This document shows positions 7,651 through 16,959 of a stretch of DNA of 64,000 nt, one piece after another. Position numbers and translations under genes: made by a program. The DNA is from Candidatus Dormiibacterota bacterium. Its GTDB lineage: Bacteria > Chloroflexota > Dormibacteria > Aeolococcales > Aeolococcaceae. The notes beneath the pieces were generated by a model. It made no database searches. It was given only the letters and a program-made list of their open reading frames with translations, and was not told the origin of the DNA. The stretch's first letter is position 1. Every line of letters begins with the position of its first letter. The stretch is taken from NCBI GenBank assembly GCA_003162415.1, contig PMOL01000004.1, forward strand, positions 454,474 to 518,473. Direction: 5' to 3'.

Positions 7651-9573
7651 CTATGACGAGAGCCAGATCTGGGTGTAGTCGTAGCCCTCGCTGAAGGGCT
7701 GGAAGATGGCGTTGTGAACGTGAGTTGACCTGAAGAGCGGGGTCAACTGGGTCTGGAAGGGGATGAACGCCGCATCCTTCATGATCAGCTGGTCGGCCTG
7801 GTGCCACAGCGAGGCGGCCGTGGAGATGCTGGTCGCAGATTCGGCCTGGTTGACGAGCGTGTCAACTGCCGGATCGTCGAAGCCACCCCAGTCGGAGCCT
7901 GGGTAGCTGAGCGCACCGTCGAGGATGTCCGGGAGGGTGGCTCGTCCGTTGGTGGGCCCGAACCAGTCGGGGATCCAACCGGGCTCGGTGATATCCCACT
8001 TGCCGGCCCGGAGTCCGCTGGGCGAGGTCACGCCGATTCCTGAGGAGCCGTAGTAGCCGGTGGCGATCGGAGTACCGACAACCGTCACGCCGCACTTCTG
8101 GAAGTCCGACTGGATCTCCTGGAAGACGGCCGGGTGGTTGCCGCTATTGCGGTAGTAGTCCTTGAGGGTGATGCCGTTCGGGTACCCCGCCGCCGCCAGG
8201 AGCGACTTGCACTTGGCAGGATTGCCCTGGCTGTTCGTCGAGGGGTAGTCGTTGAACTGCACGTAGCCCTCTGCGCCTGGTCCGATCACTTGATTGAGCG
8301 GCTGGTTGAGGGTGGCGCCACCATAGATCTTCCCGAGAGCCACCTTGTCAACCGCGTACTCCAGCGCCTGGCGAACCTTGACGTTACCGAGCGCGCCGGT
8401 GTTGTTCGGGCTCAGGACATTGAAGACCAGGTAGGGATTGGTCGTGCCCGGAGCCGGGAACGTGCCGAGCTGCGGGTTCCATGTGGGAGTCTCGAGGCCC
8501 TGAACATCGGCCGGGGGTACGTCGGTGTTCCACGAGAGATCCGCGGTGCCGGCCTGCATGTCCTGCTGGACCTCCGTCGCCGCGGCGGAGCCGGCGAGGT
8601 CGAGCTTGACGTCGATCTCGTTCACGTACTGGTGCCGGATGGTGTCAGAGCTCTGAGTCCACGCGGCGTTCCGGGTGAGGATGATCTCGTGCCCGACGTT
8701 GTAGGTGGTGATGGCGTACGGCCCATCCGAGTAGATGGTGTTGCCGGGGGTCAGCGGCGTGTACTTCATGTACTCAACCGGTGCTGCCGAAGCGAACGGG
8801 AGCGCCAGGATGCTGTCGAAGTCGGTCGCCGGCTGCGTGAGGGTGAAGACGATCGTCGAGGCGTCCGGCGTCTTGATGCCGGCCACGCTGGCCATGCCAT
8901 TGTTGATGATCGTCGCGCGAGCGGCCGGGCTCTCCGCCGGGTTGGAGTTCTCGAACGCGGTGCAGAACGCCTTGAAGCCCTGGATCGTCGAGACGTAATA
9001 CCCGGGGTTGCCGTTCGGGGCAAGCGTCGGATCGCAGTTGCGGAGGATGCCGCGCGCGAAGTCCTGCGACGTCACCGGCCGCGGCGTCGGCGTGTTCCAC
9101 ATCAAGTCCGAGCGAAGGGTGAACGTGTAGGTGAGGCCATCGGAGCTCACCGTGGGCATCGCGGTGGCGGCGTCAGGGGCGAGCGACACCGCCTTGTTGA
9201 AGTTGCTCGACGCTGGATACGAGACCAACTGCCGCGTGTACGTGCGCTCGAGCCCGAAGGCGATCGTCTCGTACTCGGCCTGGGGATCCGCCGCGGCCGA
9301 GAGGTCGGTGCTTCCCTCGACCTTCAAGGTGCCCCCCATTACCGGCGTGCCCGACGCGTTCTGGTTGGCGCCCAACCACGACACCGTCGAAGTGCTGAAG
9401 TTGGCCGGGTTGAAAAGGTCGCTGCTTGTGGACGAAGCGGTCGGCGATCCCGTCGTGCTCGCACTGCCGCAGGCCACCGCCGCGAGGGCGGCGATCCCGA
9501 CGACGCCCATCCGTTTTGTCAAGCCACGAGGCGATTTCCCCGCGCCTCGAGCCAGTACGTTTCCAACGGTCAT
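7651..9573 (-). CDS. ABC transporter substrate-binding lipoprotein (SBP family 5), copy 1
   Basis: Extracytoplasmic solute receptor of 640 residues, longer than the usual 500-550 of family 5. The N terminus carries basic residues, a hydrophobic stretch and a lipobox-like ALAAVAC with Cys35, so it is probably lipid-anchored. Inside, VTSQDFARGILRNCDP, a VRQALEYAVDKVAL segment and KDAAFIPFQTQLTPLF are family 5 features. Ligands are probably peptides or similar solutes; nothing specifies which. The start at 9573 has a strong Shine-Dalgarno sequence (AAGGAGG, 6 bp spacing). Transcription continues past a palindrome into the ATPases and permeases. Confidence 0.93.
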   Translation of the reverse strand: MTVGNVLARGAGKSPRGLTKRMGVVGIAALAAVACGSASTTGSPTASSTSSDLFNPANFSTSTVSWLGANQNASGTPVMGGTLKVEGSTDLSAAADPQAEYETIAFGLERTYTRQLVSYPASSNFNKAVSLAPDAATAMPTVSSDGLTYTFTLRSDLMWNTPTPRPVTSQDFARGILRNCDPTLAPNGNPGYYVSTIQGFKAFCTAFENSNPAESPAARATIINNGMASVAGIKTPDASTIVFTLTQPATDFDSILALPFASAAPVEYMKYTPLTPGNTIYSDGPYAITTYNVGHEIILTRNAAWTQSSDTIRHQYVNEIDVKLDLAGSAAATEVQQDMQAGTADLSWNTDVPPADVQGLETPTWNPQLGTFPAPGTTNPYLVFNVLSPNNTGALGNVKVRQALEYAVDKVALGKIYGGATLNQPLNQVIGPGAEGYVQFNDYPSTNSQGNPAKCKSLLAAAGYPNGITLKDYYRNSGNHPAVFQEIQSDFQKCGVTVVGTPIATGYYGSSGIGVTSPSGLRAGKWDITEPGWIPDWFGPTNGRATLPDILDGALSYPGSDWGGFDDPAVDTLVNQAESATSISTAASLWHQADQLIMKDAAFIPFQTQLTPLFRSTHVHNAIFQPFSEGYDYTQIWLSS

Positions 9574-9697
9574 CGAAACCTCCTTGTAACCCTGCTCCTG
9601 GAGCGGTCACGAATGCGCCAGAGCCCGAATGGGCTGGCACAACCGCATCATATTCGCCCTACGCCACTAGATGCCTCCCCCTCCGGGGTGATCTTTC

Positions 9698-11548
9698 CTA
9701 TGACCAGCGCCACGCTTCCGGGTAGATCTCCAGCAGCGGGTCGAGGGGACGGGCTCCCTTCAGGGCCTTGTTGACCTCCGCCAGCGCGTAATCCTGTACG
9801 GGGATCCAGACGGCCGGGAGATCACGAGCAACGTAGTTCTCGTAAGTGTTCATCGCCTCGATGAAGGCACCCGTTTCGGTGGCGGCAATGTCCTGCTCTG
9901 CCTGGGGGTCGCAATAACCGCCCACGTTCGAGCCGGCGTAGAGCGCGGTGCTCCCCGAGCCCGTGCAGGCCCAGAGTTGATCGCCGGACGGATAGTAATC
10001 CGGCGAGTAGATCCAGGGGCTGTCCCAGTAGGCCAGGTCCCACGAGCACGCCGTGCCTGGCGCGCAGGGCGCCGCGGTTCCGAGGACCACGTCGTAGGTG
10101 GTCTGTGAGACCTTGAGCTGGATTCCGGCCAGGGCGAAGTCTGACGCCAGCTGGTGCATCTCTTCGCCCACCATCGGCGCGCCGCTTGCGTATTCAAGGC
10201 TGAAGGATGCGGGCTGGCCCTGCTTGATACCGGCGCCGCATTCGCCCCTGCCCGTACCCGGCGAGACGCAAATGCTCACGCCGCCCGTATTGACTGTCCA
10301 CCCATTGGCCTGAAGCAGCGATTGCGCGGAGGTCGGATTGTACGGATATGGATTTTTTTGCTGCTGAGCGTCTGCGAAGAGCGACGGGTCCGCGACTGGC
10401 ACAGGGCCATAGGTTGGATTTGCGTAACCGAGAAACGTCGTGGCGATGAGATGGCGCTGGTCAACCAGGTATTGCATCGCCTGGCGGAAGTACAGCTGCC
10501 TGAAGATCGGCCCGCTGATCGGGTTGGTGAAGTTCAGGGGAATGTAGTTGATCGACCAGCCGCTCCACGGGTCGAGGTTGTACGTACTGCTCAATGAGGC
10601 GTTCTGCTGGGCTTCTTCGGCGGGTAGGTAGCCGAAATCCACCGAGGTGTTGGAGACCGAAGAAGCCGCTTTGAGTTTGTTCAACTCGTCGTTCGCCTGG
10701 GTGAAGGCCAGTTCGCGGAAGACTTTCAGGGTCGGTCTGACGGGTCCGCCGTATTCGGGGTTCGGGATCATCTGCACGTTGCCGGCGGTGTCCATGGATT
10801 TGAGCTTCCACGGACCGGACACCACGCTCCAGAGCGGATTGGTGTCATAGGTGGCGACACTCCTCGACTGCGAGTCCAGGAACTTGTAGACGGCTCTTGC
10901 GCCGGCCGGCGTCGCATCGTAGTTGCCCACCGTCCCGGTTGCCGACTCCTTGTCCCAGAGGTGCTGGGGCAGCGGGGTGATCTGACTGAGCTCGTTGTAC
11001 GAGAAGAAATAGGATCCATACGCTTGGCTGAGAGCGAAGGTGATCTGGAGCGGGTTCTGAGGACTGATGGCCGAGCTCAGGACGTTGTCCGGGTATTCCC
11101 CGGGCACGTACGCCGGCCAGATCGCCTTGTTGGCGGTGACGAGGTTTTGCCAGAACTGGACATCCCGGGCGGTGATCGGGACTCCGTCCGACCACTTCCA
11201 GCCTTTGAGCGTGAATGTCACCGACTTGCCGCCATTTGAGTAGACCGGGGGATACGCGAGGCTCAGGGCGTCGTTGAGCTGCACCTGCCCACTGGCGCCG
11301 AACGAGTACAGCGGCCTGTACATCAGGTACTGGAACTGGAAGACGTTGGCCGCGCTGTAGAACTGACTTGACGCCAGCGGGAAGATGTAATTGGGTATCG
11401 CGCCTTGCTGCTCGGCAAACGTTGCGGAGGTCTTGGTGACGTTGGTCACCCTCGTCGAGGTACCCCCGCAGGACGCGACCGCAACCGCTCCGAGGATGGA
11501 CAGCGCAGCCGTGGCCCTCGTCCGCCAATGGTCAGGCTGCACGCGCAC
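9698..11548 (-). CDS. ABC transporter substrate-binding lipoprotein (SBP family 5), copy 2
   Basis: A second family 5 binding protein, 616 residues, clearly diverged from copy 1. Its lipobox AVAVASC places the lipidated Cys at residue 27. Core features include SDGVPITARDVQFWQNLV and a FRQAMQYLVDQRHLI segment. The GTG start at 11548 overlaps the preceding MpaB-like gene by 17 bp; an in-frame GTG two codons later (11542) is an alternative. Two binding proteins next to one set of permeases suggest that the importer accepts two ligand classes. An alternative is that copy 2 belonged to another transporter. Confidence 0.9.
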   Translation of the reverse strand: MRVQPDHWRTRATAALSILGAVAVASCGGTSTRVTNVTKTSATFAEQQGAIPNYIFPLASSQFYSAANVFQFQYLMYRPLYSFGASGQVQLNDALSLAYPPVYSNGGKSVTFTLKGWKWSDGVPITARDVQFWQNLVTANKAIWPAYVPGEYPDNVLSSAISPQNPLQITFALSQAYGSYFFSYNELSQITPLPQHLWDKESATGTVGNYDATPAGARAVYKFLDSQSRSVATYDTNPLWSVVSGPWKLKSMDTAGNVQMIPNPEYGGPVRPTLKVFRELAFTQANDELNKLKAASSVSNTSVDFGYLPAEEAQQNASLSSTYNLDPWSGWSINYIPLNFTNPISGPIFRQLYFRQAMQYLVDQRHLIATTFLGYANPTYGPVPVADPSLFADAQQQKNPYPYNPTSAQSLLQANGWTVNTGGVSICVSPGTGRGECGAGIKQGQPASFSLEYASGAPMVGEEMHQLASDFALAGIQLKVSQTTYDVVLGTAAPCAPGTACSWDLAYWDSPWIYSPDYYPSGDQLWACTGSGSTALYAGSNVGGYCDPQAEQDIAATETGAFIEAMNTYENYVARDLPAVWIPVQDYALAEVNKALKGARPLDPLLEIYPEAWRWS

Positions 11549-12473
11549 CCGGCCAGCGTCGTTCCGATCGGGCGAGCGCCAGATCGTAGACCGGGGAGAT
11601 GCGCAGGCGCCGCGACAGTGCCGGCGTCGCGAGCCGCATCGAGCGCGTCAGTCCGGAGAACGCGGCAGCGTGGACAGGAGTCCAACTGAGCCCGTAGCCG
11701 TGGCGCAAGTGGGAGGGCAGCAATCCCGTCGCGATAAACGCGAGCGTGTCCGTGCCGGGACGGAGCAGGGGCGATTTGACCGGAGGATGGAGGACGGTCT
11801 CGGCCACCTCGAGTGAGCCGGCACCGGGCTGAGCCTGGCCGCGAAGCACCTCGTCCTCAACGTAGCCGCGGAGCCCCGCGGCATCGGGCCAGCACTGGCT
11901 GCTGGGGAGCCCCATCAGGCGAGCGACCTCATCCCACTCGCGTACAAAGGTGTCTCGCTCGGCGGTGGTGAGGCCGCCGACCAGCGCGTCGTGAGCGACC
12001 AGCATGGTGTCGACGAATGACGCATGGACCCAGCGGAGCAGCGCGGGATCGCTCGCGGAATACGGCGTCCCGGCCGGCACCCTCGATGTCCCATTGCCGG
12101 CGGGCAGCAGCCCGGAGACCGGCCGGTGCAGGCTGCTCACACGACCCGAGACCCGCTCCGCCTCCTGGGTGGTCCCAAAGCAGACGATCGTGACCCACCG
12201 GACCGTCCGCTCCAGGCGCCCATATGGGTCCGACCGGTACGTGCTGTGCTCGATCGCTCCCTGGGCCACCAGCGGATTCGCCGCCTGCATGAGCAGCGCG
12301 CGACCCGCGGCAAGCAGCAGCCGCGGCTCGCGCATGACCACCCACGTCACCGAGTCCGGCCCGAAAAGGCCGGGGTCGGGCGTCCGGTCGCGCAGTGGAA
12401 AGGACCTGGACGACACCGGGGATTTGCGCGTGAGCAGGCGCTGGACGGATCGCGGGATTGGGACGCCGGGCAC
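11532..12473 (-). CDS. Oxygenase MpaB family protein (DUF2236)
   Basis: Member of the family that includes the fungal MpaB oxygenase and the latex-clearing protein Lcp, predicted heme-b proteins; 313 residues. Family features seen are VTWVVMREPRLLLAAGRALLMQ near the N terminus, AIEHSTYRSDPYGRLERT, VHASFVDTMLVAHDALVGG and DEVARLMGLP. The physiological substrate of bacterial homologues is mostly unknown. The GTG start lies 2 bp after the stop of the nitrobindin-like gene, so the two are co-transcribed, and the 3' end overlaps the second binding-protein gene. Confidence 0.85.
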   Translation of the reverse strand: MPGVPIPRSVQRLLTRKSPVSSRSFPLRDRTPDPGLFGPDSVTWVVMREPRLLLAAGRALLMQAANPLVAQGAIEHSTYRSDPYGRLERTVRWVTIVCFGTTQEAERVSGRVSSLHRPVSGLLPAGNGTSRVPAGTPYSASDPALLRWVHASFVDTMLVAHDALVGGLTTAERDTFVREWDEVARLMGLPSSQCWPDAAGLRGYVEDEVLRGQAQPGAGSLEVAETVLHPPVKSPLLRPGTDTLAFIATGLLPSHLRHGYGLSWTPVHAAAFSGLTRSMRLATPALSRRLRISPVYDLALARSERRWPGARAA

Positions 12474-12475
12474 GG

Positions 12476-12979
12476 TCAGGCCTCCGCCGTCACGCCGTCC
12501 GGACGCACCCGGTGCAGTTCGGCGCGCAGGTGAGCCGCCGGCTCGCCACCATCGGTGGCCATACGAAGCGAGTAGGTCAAGACACCGCCGCTGATCTCGA
12601 AGTCGCGCTGCAGGCCGGTGACCGTCTTGGCGGTGGGCGTGCAGTTCACGGTGGTGGTGCGCAAGCGCAGGCGGTTGCCCTCCCAGCGGCCGGTCTCGAT
12701 CTCGATGACGCCGATGGGATGGGCCATCGCGACCTCAACCCCGCCGTCCGCCATGGCTCGCCAGTAGCCCGTCTCGGCATGCAGCGGACGTCCGTCGTCG
12801 AGTGCGGTGGTGCGCTGCGAGTAACCGAGAAAAGGCTTGCCGTTGTGGCCGAAGGTGACCCGCTCGCGATAGCGGAAGGGCTCGCCGGCCGCCCACTGGC
12901 CTTCGCCTTCACCCTGCCAGTCACCGAGCAGCTCGGCCAGCCGCCCGAGGTCAGGATGCACGGGCTGATCGGGAGGCAT
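12476..12979 (-). CDS. Nitrobindin-like heme-binding beta-barrel protein (DUF1794)
   Basis: Fatty-acid-binding-protein-like beta barrel of 167 residues, related to nitrobindin, which binds ferric heme and reacts with NO or peroxynitrite. HPDLGRLAELLGDWQGEGEG at the N terminus contains the GxWxGxG signature, and HAETGYWR is a second family motif. A late His (AELHRV) is the candidate proximal ligand. The open frame extends to 13039, but ATG 12979 fits the family start and has GACACT 6 bp upstream. It precedes the MpaB-like gene, making a two-gene heme/oxygen unit by inference. Confidence 0.82.
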   Translation of the reverse strand: MPPDQPVHPDLGRLAELLGDWQGEGEGQWAAGEPFRYRERVTFGHNGKPFLGYSQRTTALDDGRPLHAETGYWRAMADGGVEVAMAHPIGVIEIETGRWEGNRLRLRTTTVNCTPTAKTVTGLQRDFEISGGVLTYSLRMATDGGEPAAHLRAELHRVRPDGVTAEA

Positions 12980-13039
12980 GCAACGAGTGTCGCATGGGTA
13001 GGCGGGGCTCCGGCGTCCGCTTTGGCTACCATCTTTCAC

Positions 13040-13768
13040 GTGTCAGAGATCGATGGAATCGAGCGCGTCCTGGTGGTCGTCGCCCACCCCGACGACTGCG
13101 ACTTCGGCAATGCCGGAACCACCGCGAAATGGACGGACGCCGGCGTGACGGTGTCCTACTGCATCATCACCGACGGTGACGCGGGGGGCTCGGATCGGAG
13201 CATCACACGCAAGGAGATGGCCGCCATCCGGCGAGTCGAGCAGACTGAGGCCGCCGCGGCAGTCGGTGTGACCGACATCGCGTTCCTCGGCTATCCGGAC
13301 GGACGGTTGATGCCGAGCATCGAGCTGCGCCGCGACATCACCCGGGTGATCCGTGAGAAGCAGCCCCAGCGCGTGATCACGCAGTCGCCGATGCGCAACT
13401 TCACGCGCATCTTCGCCAGCCACCCCGACCACCTCGCGGCCGGTGAGGCAGCGCTCTGCGCCGTCTATCCCGACTCGCGGAACCCGTTCGCGCATCCCGA
13501 GTTGCTCGAGGTCGAAGGTCTCGAACCCTACTCGGTGGCCGAGGTCTGGTTGAGTGCCGTGGCCGGAGGAAGCCCGGACGTGAAGGCGGTTGACGTGACC
13601 GATACCGCCGATCGGAAGCTTGCCGCGCTTCGCTGCCACCGCAGCCAGTACAGCGATTGGGACGCGCTCGAGGAACGCGTGCGCGGATGGCTCGAGGCCA
13701 CCGCCAAGGCGAACGGCCTGGAGCCGGGACGGCTCGCGGAGCAGTTCGTCGTCGTTCCCACCGCATGA
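13040..13768 (+). CDS. PIG-L (LmbE) family deacetylase
   Basis: Zinc-dependent N-acetyl sugar deacetylase family, which includes MshB, BshB and LmbE-like enzymes; 242 residues. The signature VVVAHPDDCDFGNAGT near the N terminus provides the metal ligands (AHPDD). TDGDAGGSDRSITRKEM follows, and a distal SHPDHLAAGEAA supplies another His. The GTG start at 13040 is supported by TACCAT (13027-13032), 7 bp upstream; the frame is open well before this but overlaps the divergent gene. Its stop overlaps the peptidase start by 4 bp. Substrate unknown. Confidence 0.88.
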   Translation: MSEIDGIERVLVVVAHPDDCDFGNAGTTAKWTDAGVTVSYCIITDGDAGGSDRSITRKEMAAIRRVEQTEAAAAVGVTDIAFLGYPDGRLMPSIELRRDITRVIREKQPQRVITQSPMRNFTRIFASHPDHLAAGEAALCAVYPDSRNPFAHPELLEVEGLEPYSVAEVWLSAVAGGSPDVKAVDVTDTADRKLAALRCHRSQYSDWDALEERVRGWLEATAKANGLEPGRLAEQFVVVPTA

Positions 13769-15693
13769 CCCTGCGGACCAGGGAGAGCGTCACACCGTCG
13801 GCCGTCTGGCCGTCTCCGATCGCGGCCCGGCACGCTGCCGCAGGCAAAGTGCGGCTCCAGGACGTCCAGCTCGCCGATGGCGACGCCTACTGGATCGAGG
13901 GCCGTCCGGTCGAGCATGGACGCTGCGTCATCGTTCGAGAGCACGACGGGGTGATCTCCGACCTGCTCGAGGCTCCGTACTCGGCTCGCACCTGGGTGCA
14001 CGAGTACGGCGGCGGGGCGATGCGCGCCCACGCGGGGACCGTGTATTTCTCCAATGCGGCCGATGGGCGCGTCTACGCCCTTGTCCCGGATGTTCCGAGG
14101 GCGCCGGTTCCGGTGACACCGAAGGCTGCCGGCCTCCGCTACGCCGACATCGAGGTCGATTCCACTCGCGACCGGCTCCTGTGCGTGGTCGAGGAACATG
14201 ACGGCGATTCGGTCGTGAACGACATTCGCGCGATCCCCCTGGCCGGCGGCGAGGCGGTCGCGCTCACCTCGGGCAACGACTTCTACTCGACGCCGCGGGT
14301 GAGCCCGGATGGCACGCGCCTGCTGTGGCTGACCTGGAACCACCCTAACATGCCGTGGGACGGCTGCGAGCTCTGGGTTGCCGACCTCGACGACTCGGGG
14401 ATGCCTCGTGACGCGCGCCTGGTGGCCGGCGGCGAGAGCGAGTCGATCTTCCAGCCATCGTGGTCTCCGGAGTCGGTCGTGCATTTCACCTCGGACCGGA
14501 CGGGCTGGTGGAACCTGTACCGATGGGACGGCGCAAACGTCGATGCGATCGCGCCGATGGAGGCGGAATGTGGGGCGCCGCAATGGGTGTTCGGCCTTTC
14601 CACCTACGCGTTCTGCGGCGACGGGCGCATCGCGCTGTGGGCGTGTCGCGACGGTGCATGGGAGTTCTTCGTGCTTGATGCATCGGGGGAGTTGGAACGT
14701 GTGAACGTTCCCGAAACGGCCTTCTCGCATCACGTCAGCGCGCAGGGGGGCGATGTCCTCTACCTCGCGGGCGGGCCAGACATCCCCAACGGCGTGGTAC
14801 GCGCGAACCTCACGACCGGTGCGCACCGGGTCGTGCGGTCAGAGAGCGATGACCTGACGATCGACGACACGGTCCTGTCGAGGCCGCGCCATATCATCTT
14901 CGCCGGTTATGGCGATGCGACGGCGCACGCGTGGTACTACGCGCCGCGGAACGACGCGGTGGCCGTGGAGGCGGGGCGCAGACCACCGCTGTTGCTGCGC
15001 GCCCATGGCGGACCGACGTCGGCGACGAGTTTCGCGCTCGATCCGCAGGTGCAGTTCTGGACCAGCCGCGGCTTCGCATACCTCGACGTGGATTACGGTG
15101 GCAGCACCGGGTATGGTCGCGCCTACCGCGATCGACTCAACGAGCAATGGGGCGTCGTCGATGTCGGTGATTGCCTCGCGGGTGCGCGGCACCTCGTCGA
15201 CACGGGCGAGGTCGATCCTGACCGCCTGTTCATTCACGGCGGGAGTGCCGGCGGATACGTGGTGCTGTGCGCCATGACATTCCACGACGTCTTCCAGGGG
15301 GGCGCGAGCCTCTACGGCATCGCCGACCTGGAAGCACTGTTCGCGACTCCTGGGCACAAGTTCGAGTCGCACTACGACGCGCCGCTGCCCAAGGGGCGCG
15401 GAATGTACGACCGCTCCCCGGTGCATTTCATCGACCGGGTGCGTGGAGCGGTGTTGCTCCTCCAGGGCCTCGACGATCCGGTGGTCCCGGCCAACCAGGC
15501 GGAGATGATGTTCACCGCGCTAACGGGCGCGGGAGTTCCCTGTGCGTACATCGGGTTTCCCGGCGAGCAGCACGGGTTTCGTGACGCGGCAAACATCGCT
15601 CGGGCGCTCGAGGCGGAGCTGTTCTTCTTCGCCACCGTGACCGGCATGACGCTCGCGGAGGACATCGAGCCGGTCGAGATCCTCAACCTCTGA
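13765..15693 (+). CDS. S9 family peptidase (prolyl oligopeptidase type)
   Basis: Serine peptidase with an N-terminal beta-propeller and C-terminal alpha/beta hydrolase domain, 642 residues. Propeller blades show repeats such as STPRVSPDGTRLLWLTWN and SIFQPSWSPE. In the catalytic domain the nucleophile is Ser494 in HGGSAGGYV; LLQGLDDPVVPANQ and PGEQHGF supply Asp and His. It matches dipeptidyl aminopeptidase/acylaminoacyl peptidase enzymes. No signal peptide is seen. The ATG overlaps the PIG-L stop by 4 bp, so the two are coupled. Confidence 0.92.
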   Translation: MTLRTRESVTPSAVWPSPIAARHAAAGKVRLQDVQLADGDAYWIEGRPVEHGRCVIVREHDGVISDLLEAPYSARTWVHEYGGGAMRAHAGTVYFSNAADGRVYALVPDVPRAPVPVTPKAAGLRYADIEVDSTRDRLLCVVEEHDGDSVVNDIRAIPLAGGEAVALTSGNDFYSTPRVSPDGTRLLWLTWNHPNMPWDGCELWVADLDDSGMPRDARLVAGGESESIFQPSWSPESVVHFTSDRTGWWNLYRWDGANVDAIAPMEAECGAPQWVFGLSTYAFCGDGRIALWACRDGAWEFFVLDASGELERVNVPETAFSHHVSAQGGDVLYLAGGPDIPNGVVRANLTTGAHRVVRSESDDLTIDDTVLSRPRHIIFAGYGDATAHAWYYAPRNDAVAVEAGRRPPLLLRAHGGPTSATSFALDPQVQFWTSRGFAYLDVDYGGSTGYGRAYRDRLNEQWGVVDVGDCLAGARHLVDTGEVDPDRLFIHGGSAGGYVVLCAMTFHDVFQGGASLYGIADLEALFATPGHKFESHYDAPLPKGRGMYDRSPVHFIDRVRGAVLLLQGLDDPVVPANQAEMMFTALTGAGVPCAYIGFPGEQHGFRDAANIARALEAELFFFATVTGMTLAEDIEPVEILNL

Positions 15694-15697
15694 GGGG

Positions 15698-16795
15698 TTA
15701 CCGCGCGGTCCCACCAAACCTCGAACCCCGTCGAGGCCGGAGCTGCCAGACAGACAGCGGGATCACGACGATCGCCGTCCCTGCGATCAGCAACGCTGGG
15801 AAGAGCAGGTCGAATGGGTCGGGCGACACGGGGACCGCACCGATGACGGCTGCATTCACCGGCGCGGCGCCGAATGACGCCAGCCGGATGGCGTTGTCGC
15901 TTCCGACTCCGAGGTCATAGGTGACGCTCGCGCCGGGCGCGTTCAACGTGAGATAAGTGACGTACCCGTGCGCAGGCACCCACGCCATGTTCCTGTCGAT
16001 GGACAGATCGTGGTGCAGGCTCACGTTCATCGGCTCCTCGCCGGCGACGGTGAAACCCGGGGCGCTGTCGAGCGTGGTGCCATCGGCGAGCGTCGACGTC
16101 ACCGCAAGGCCGTTGGCGGTGCGGAGCGGCTGGTCGGTGAGCAGGAAGAGGTCGGCGTTCACCGGTGCTCCCGCATTGGCGAGGATCTCGAGCGGAACCC
16201 AAAGACGGGGCGTGCGCATGGTGATCAGCAAGGGCACGCCGTCACCGGATTGCTGGTGGCGCTGGAGGGCCAGTGATGTGTTGTATTTCGCCGCCATGAA
16301 GATCGGCGTCGACGACGCATATCTGAGCAGGTGGTTCTCGATCTCGGCCGCGACGAGGAACCCGTTGTGTGTGCACCAGTCGATGACCGCCTGACCGCTC
16401 CCCTTGAGAACCGTGACGTCCAGCGCCTCGACCTGCACCTGCTCGATGACGGTCGCGGGGGCAGCCGCATCCAGCGCGAGTCCCTGAGCCGCCGCAAACT
16501 CAACGGGTGGCGCGAATTCGCGTTCCAACCGCTGCAACGTCCACGCCCCCGCCTCGGTGATCGAGGTGGGGATCGCCGGCAGCGGCACGATCCAACCGAC
16601 ATCGGTGACGGCGCCGGTGAACGCGAAGCTGGTGACGTAGTGCTCAATACCGCTTGACCAGGCCACGAACGTCGTCGCCTTCGCCAGGCGAACGTCGCCG
16701 TCGGGCGCGACGAGGCCGCCGCACGCGAATACCTGGCCCGCCTGGAGAACCACCGCGGCGCCAACACCCATGCCGGCAAACAGGAACTTACGCAT
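15698..16795 (-). CDS. DUF2330 domain-containing exported membrane protein
   Basis: Protein of unknown function, 365 residues. An N-terminal signal segment ends before CGGLVAPDGDV, the family hallmark where the cysteine follows the cleavage region. The central part carries VGWIVPLPAIPTSITEAGAWTLQRLE, typical of DUF2330. One membrane helix near the C terminus (about 332-350) is followed by a basic tail, so it is probably anchored with the bulk outside. A Shine-Dalgarno GGAGG precedes the ATG by about 8 bp. It converges with the S9 peptidase gene. Confidence 0.85.
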   Translation of the reverse strand: MRKFLFAGMGVGAAVVLQAGQVFACGGLVAPDGDVRLAKATTFVAWSSGIEHYVTSFAFTGAVTDVGWIVPLPAIPTSITEAGAWTLQRLEREFAPPVEFAAAQGLALDAAAPATVIEQVQVEALDVTVLKGSGQAVIDWCTHNGFLVAAEIENHLLRYASSTPIFMAAKYNTSLALQRHQQSGDGVPLLITMRTPRLWVPLEILANAGAPVNADLFLLTDQPLRTANGLAVTSTLADGTTLDSAPGFTVAGEEPMNVSLHHDLSIDRNMAWVPAHGYVTYLTLNAPGASVTYDLGVGSDNAIRLASFGAAPVNAAVIGAVPVSPDPFDLLFPALLIAGTAIVVIPLSVWQLRPRRGSRFGGTAR

Positions 16796-16919
16796 CTCGG
16801 GATCCTCCAGGCGGGTTCACATCGTGCGAAGAGGGAGACGCGGGGAAGCGCCGCCGGGTTCCCGTTGGGCGCCGGATGACGGCAGCCCGCCGCCGATCAC
16901 CCGGTCGGTCCCAAGGGGG

Positions 16920-16948
16920 TTGCCAGAAACTTAGTTAGGCTATATAAT
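16920..16948 (+). promoter_or_regulatory. Sigma-70-type promoter of the marR-MFS unit
   Basis: TTGCCA (16920-16925) and TATAAT (16943-16948) are separated by 17 bp, the best -35/-10 pair in the window. The predicted start of transcription is within a few bases of the ATG at 16960, leaving a very short leader. The interval contains TAGTTAGGCTATATAA, a loose inverted repeat that could be the MarR operator. Confidence 0.8.
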
Positions 16949-16959
16949 CAATTCATCAG

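Noticed and set aside
8134..9774. Plus-strand open frame of 546 codons
   Set aside because: Complementary shadow of the substrate-binding lipoprotein, which has a lipobox and Shine-Dalgarno sequence.
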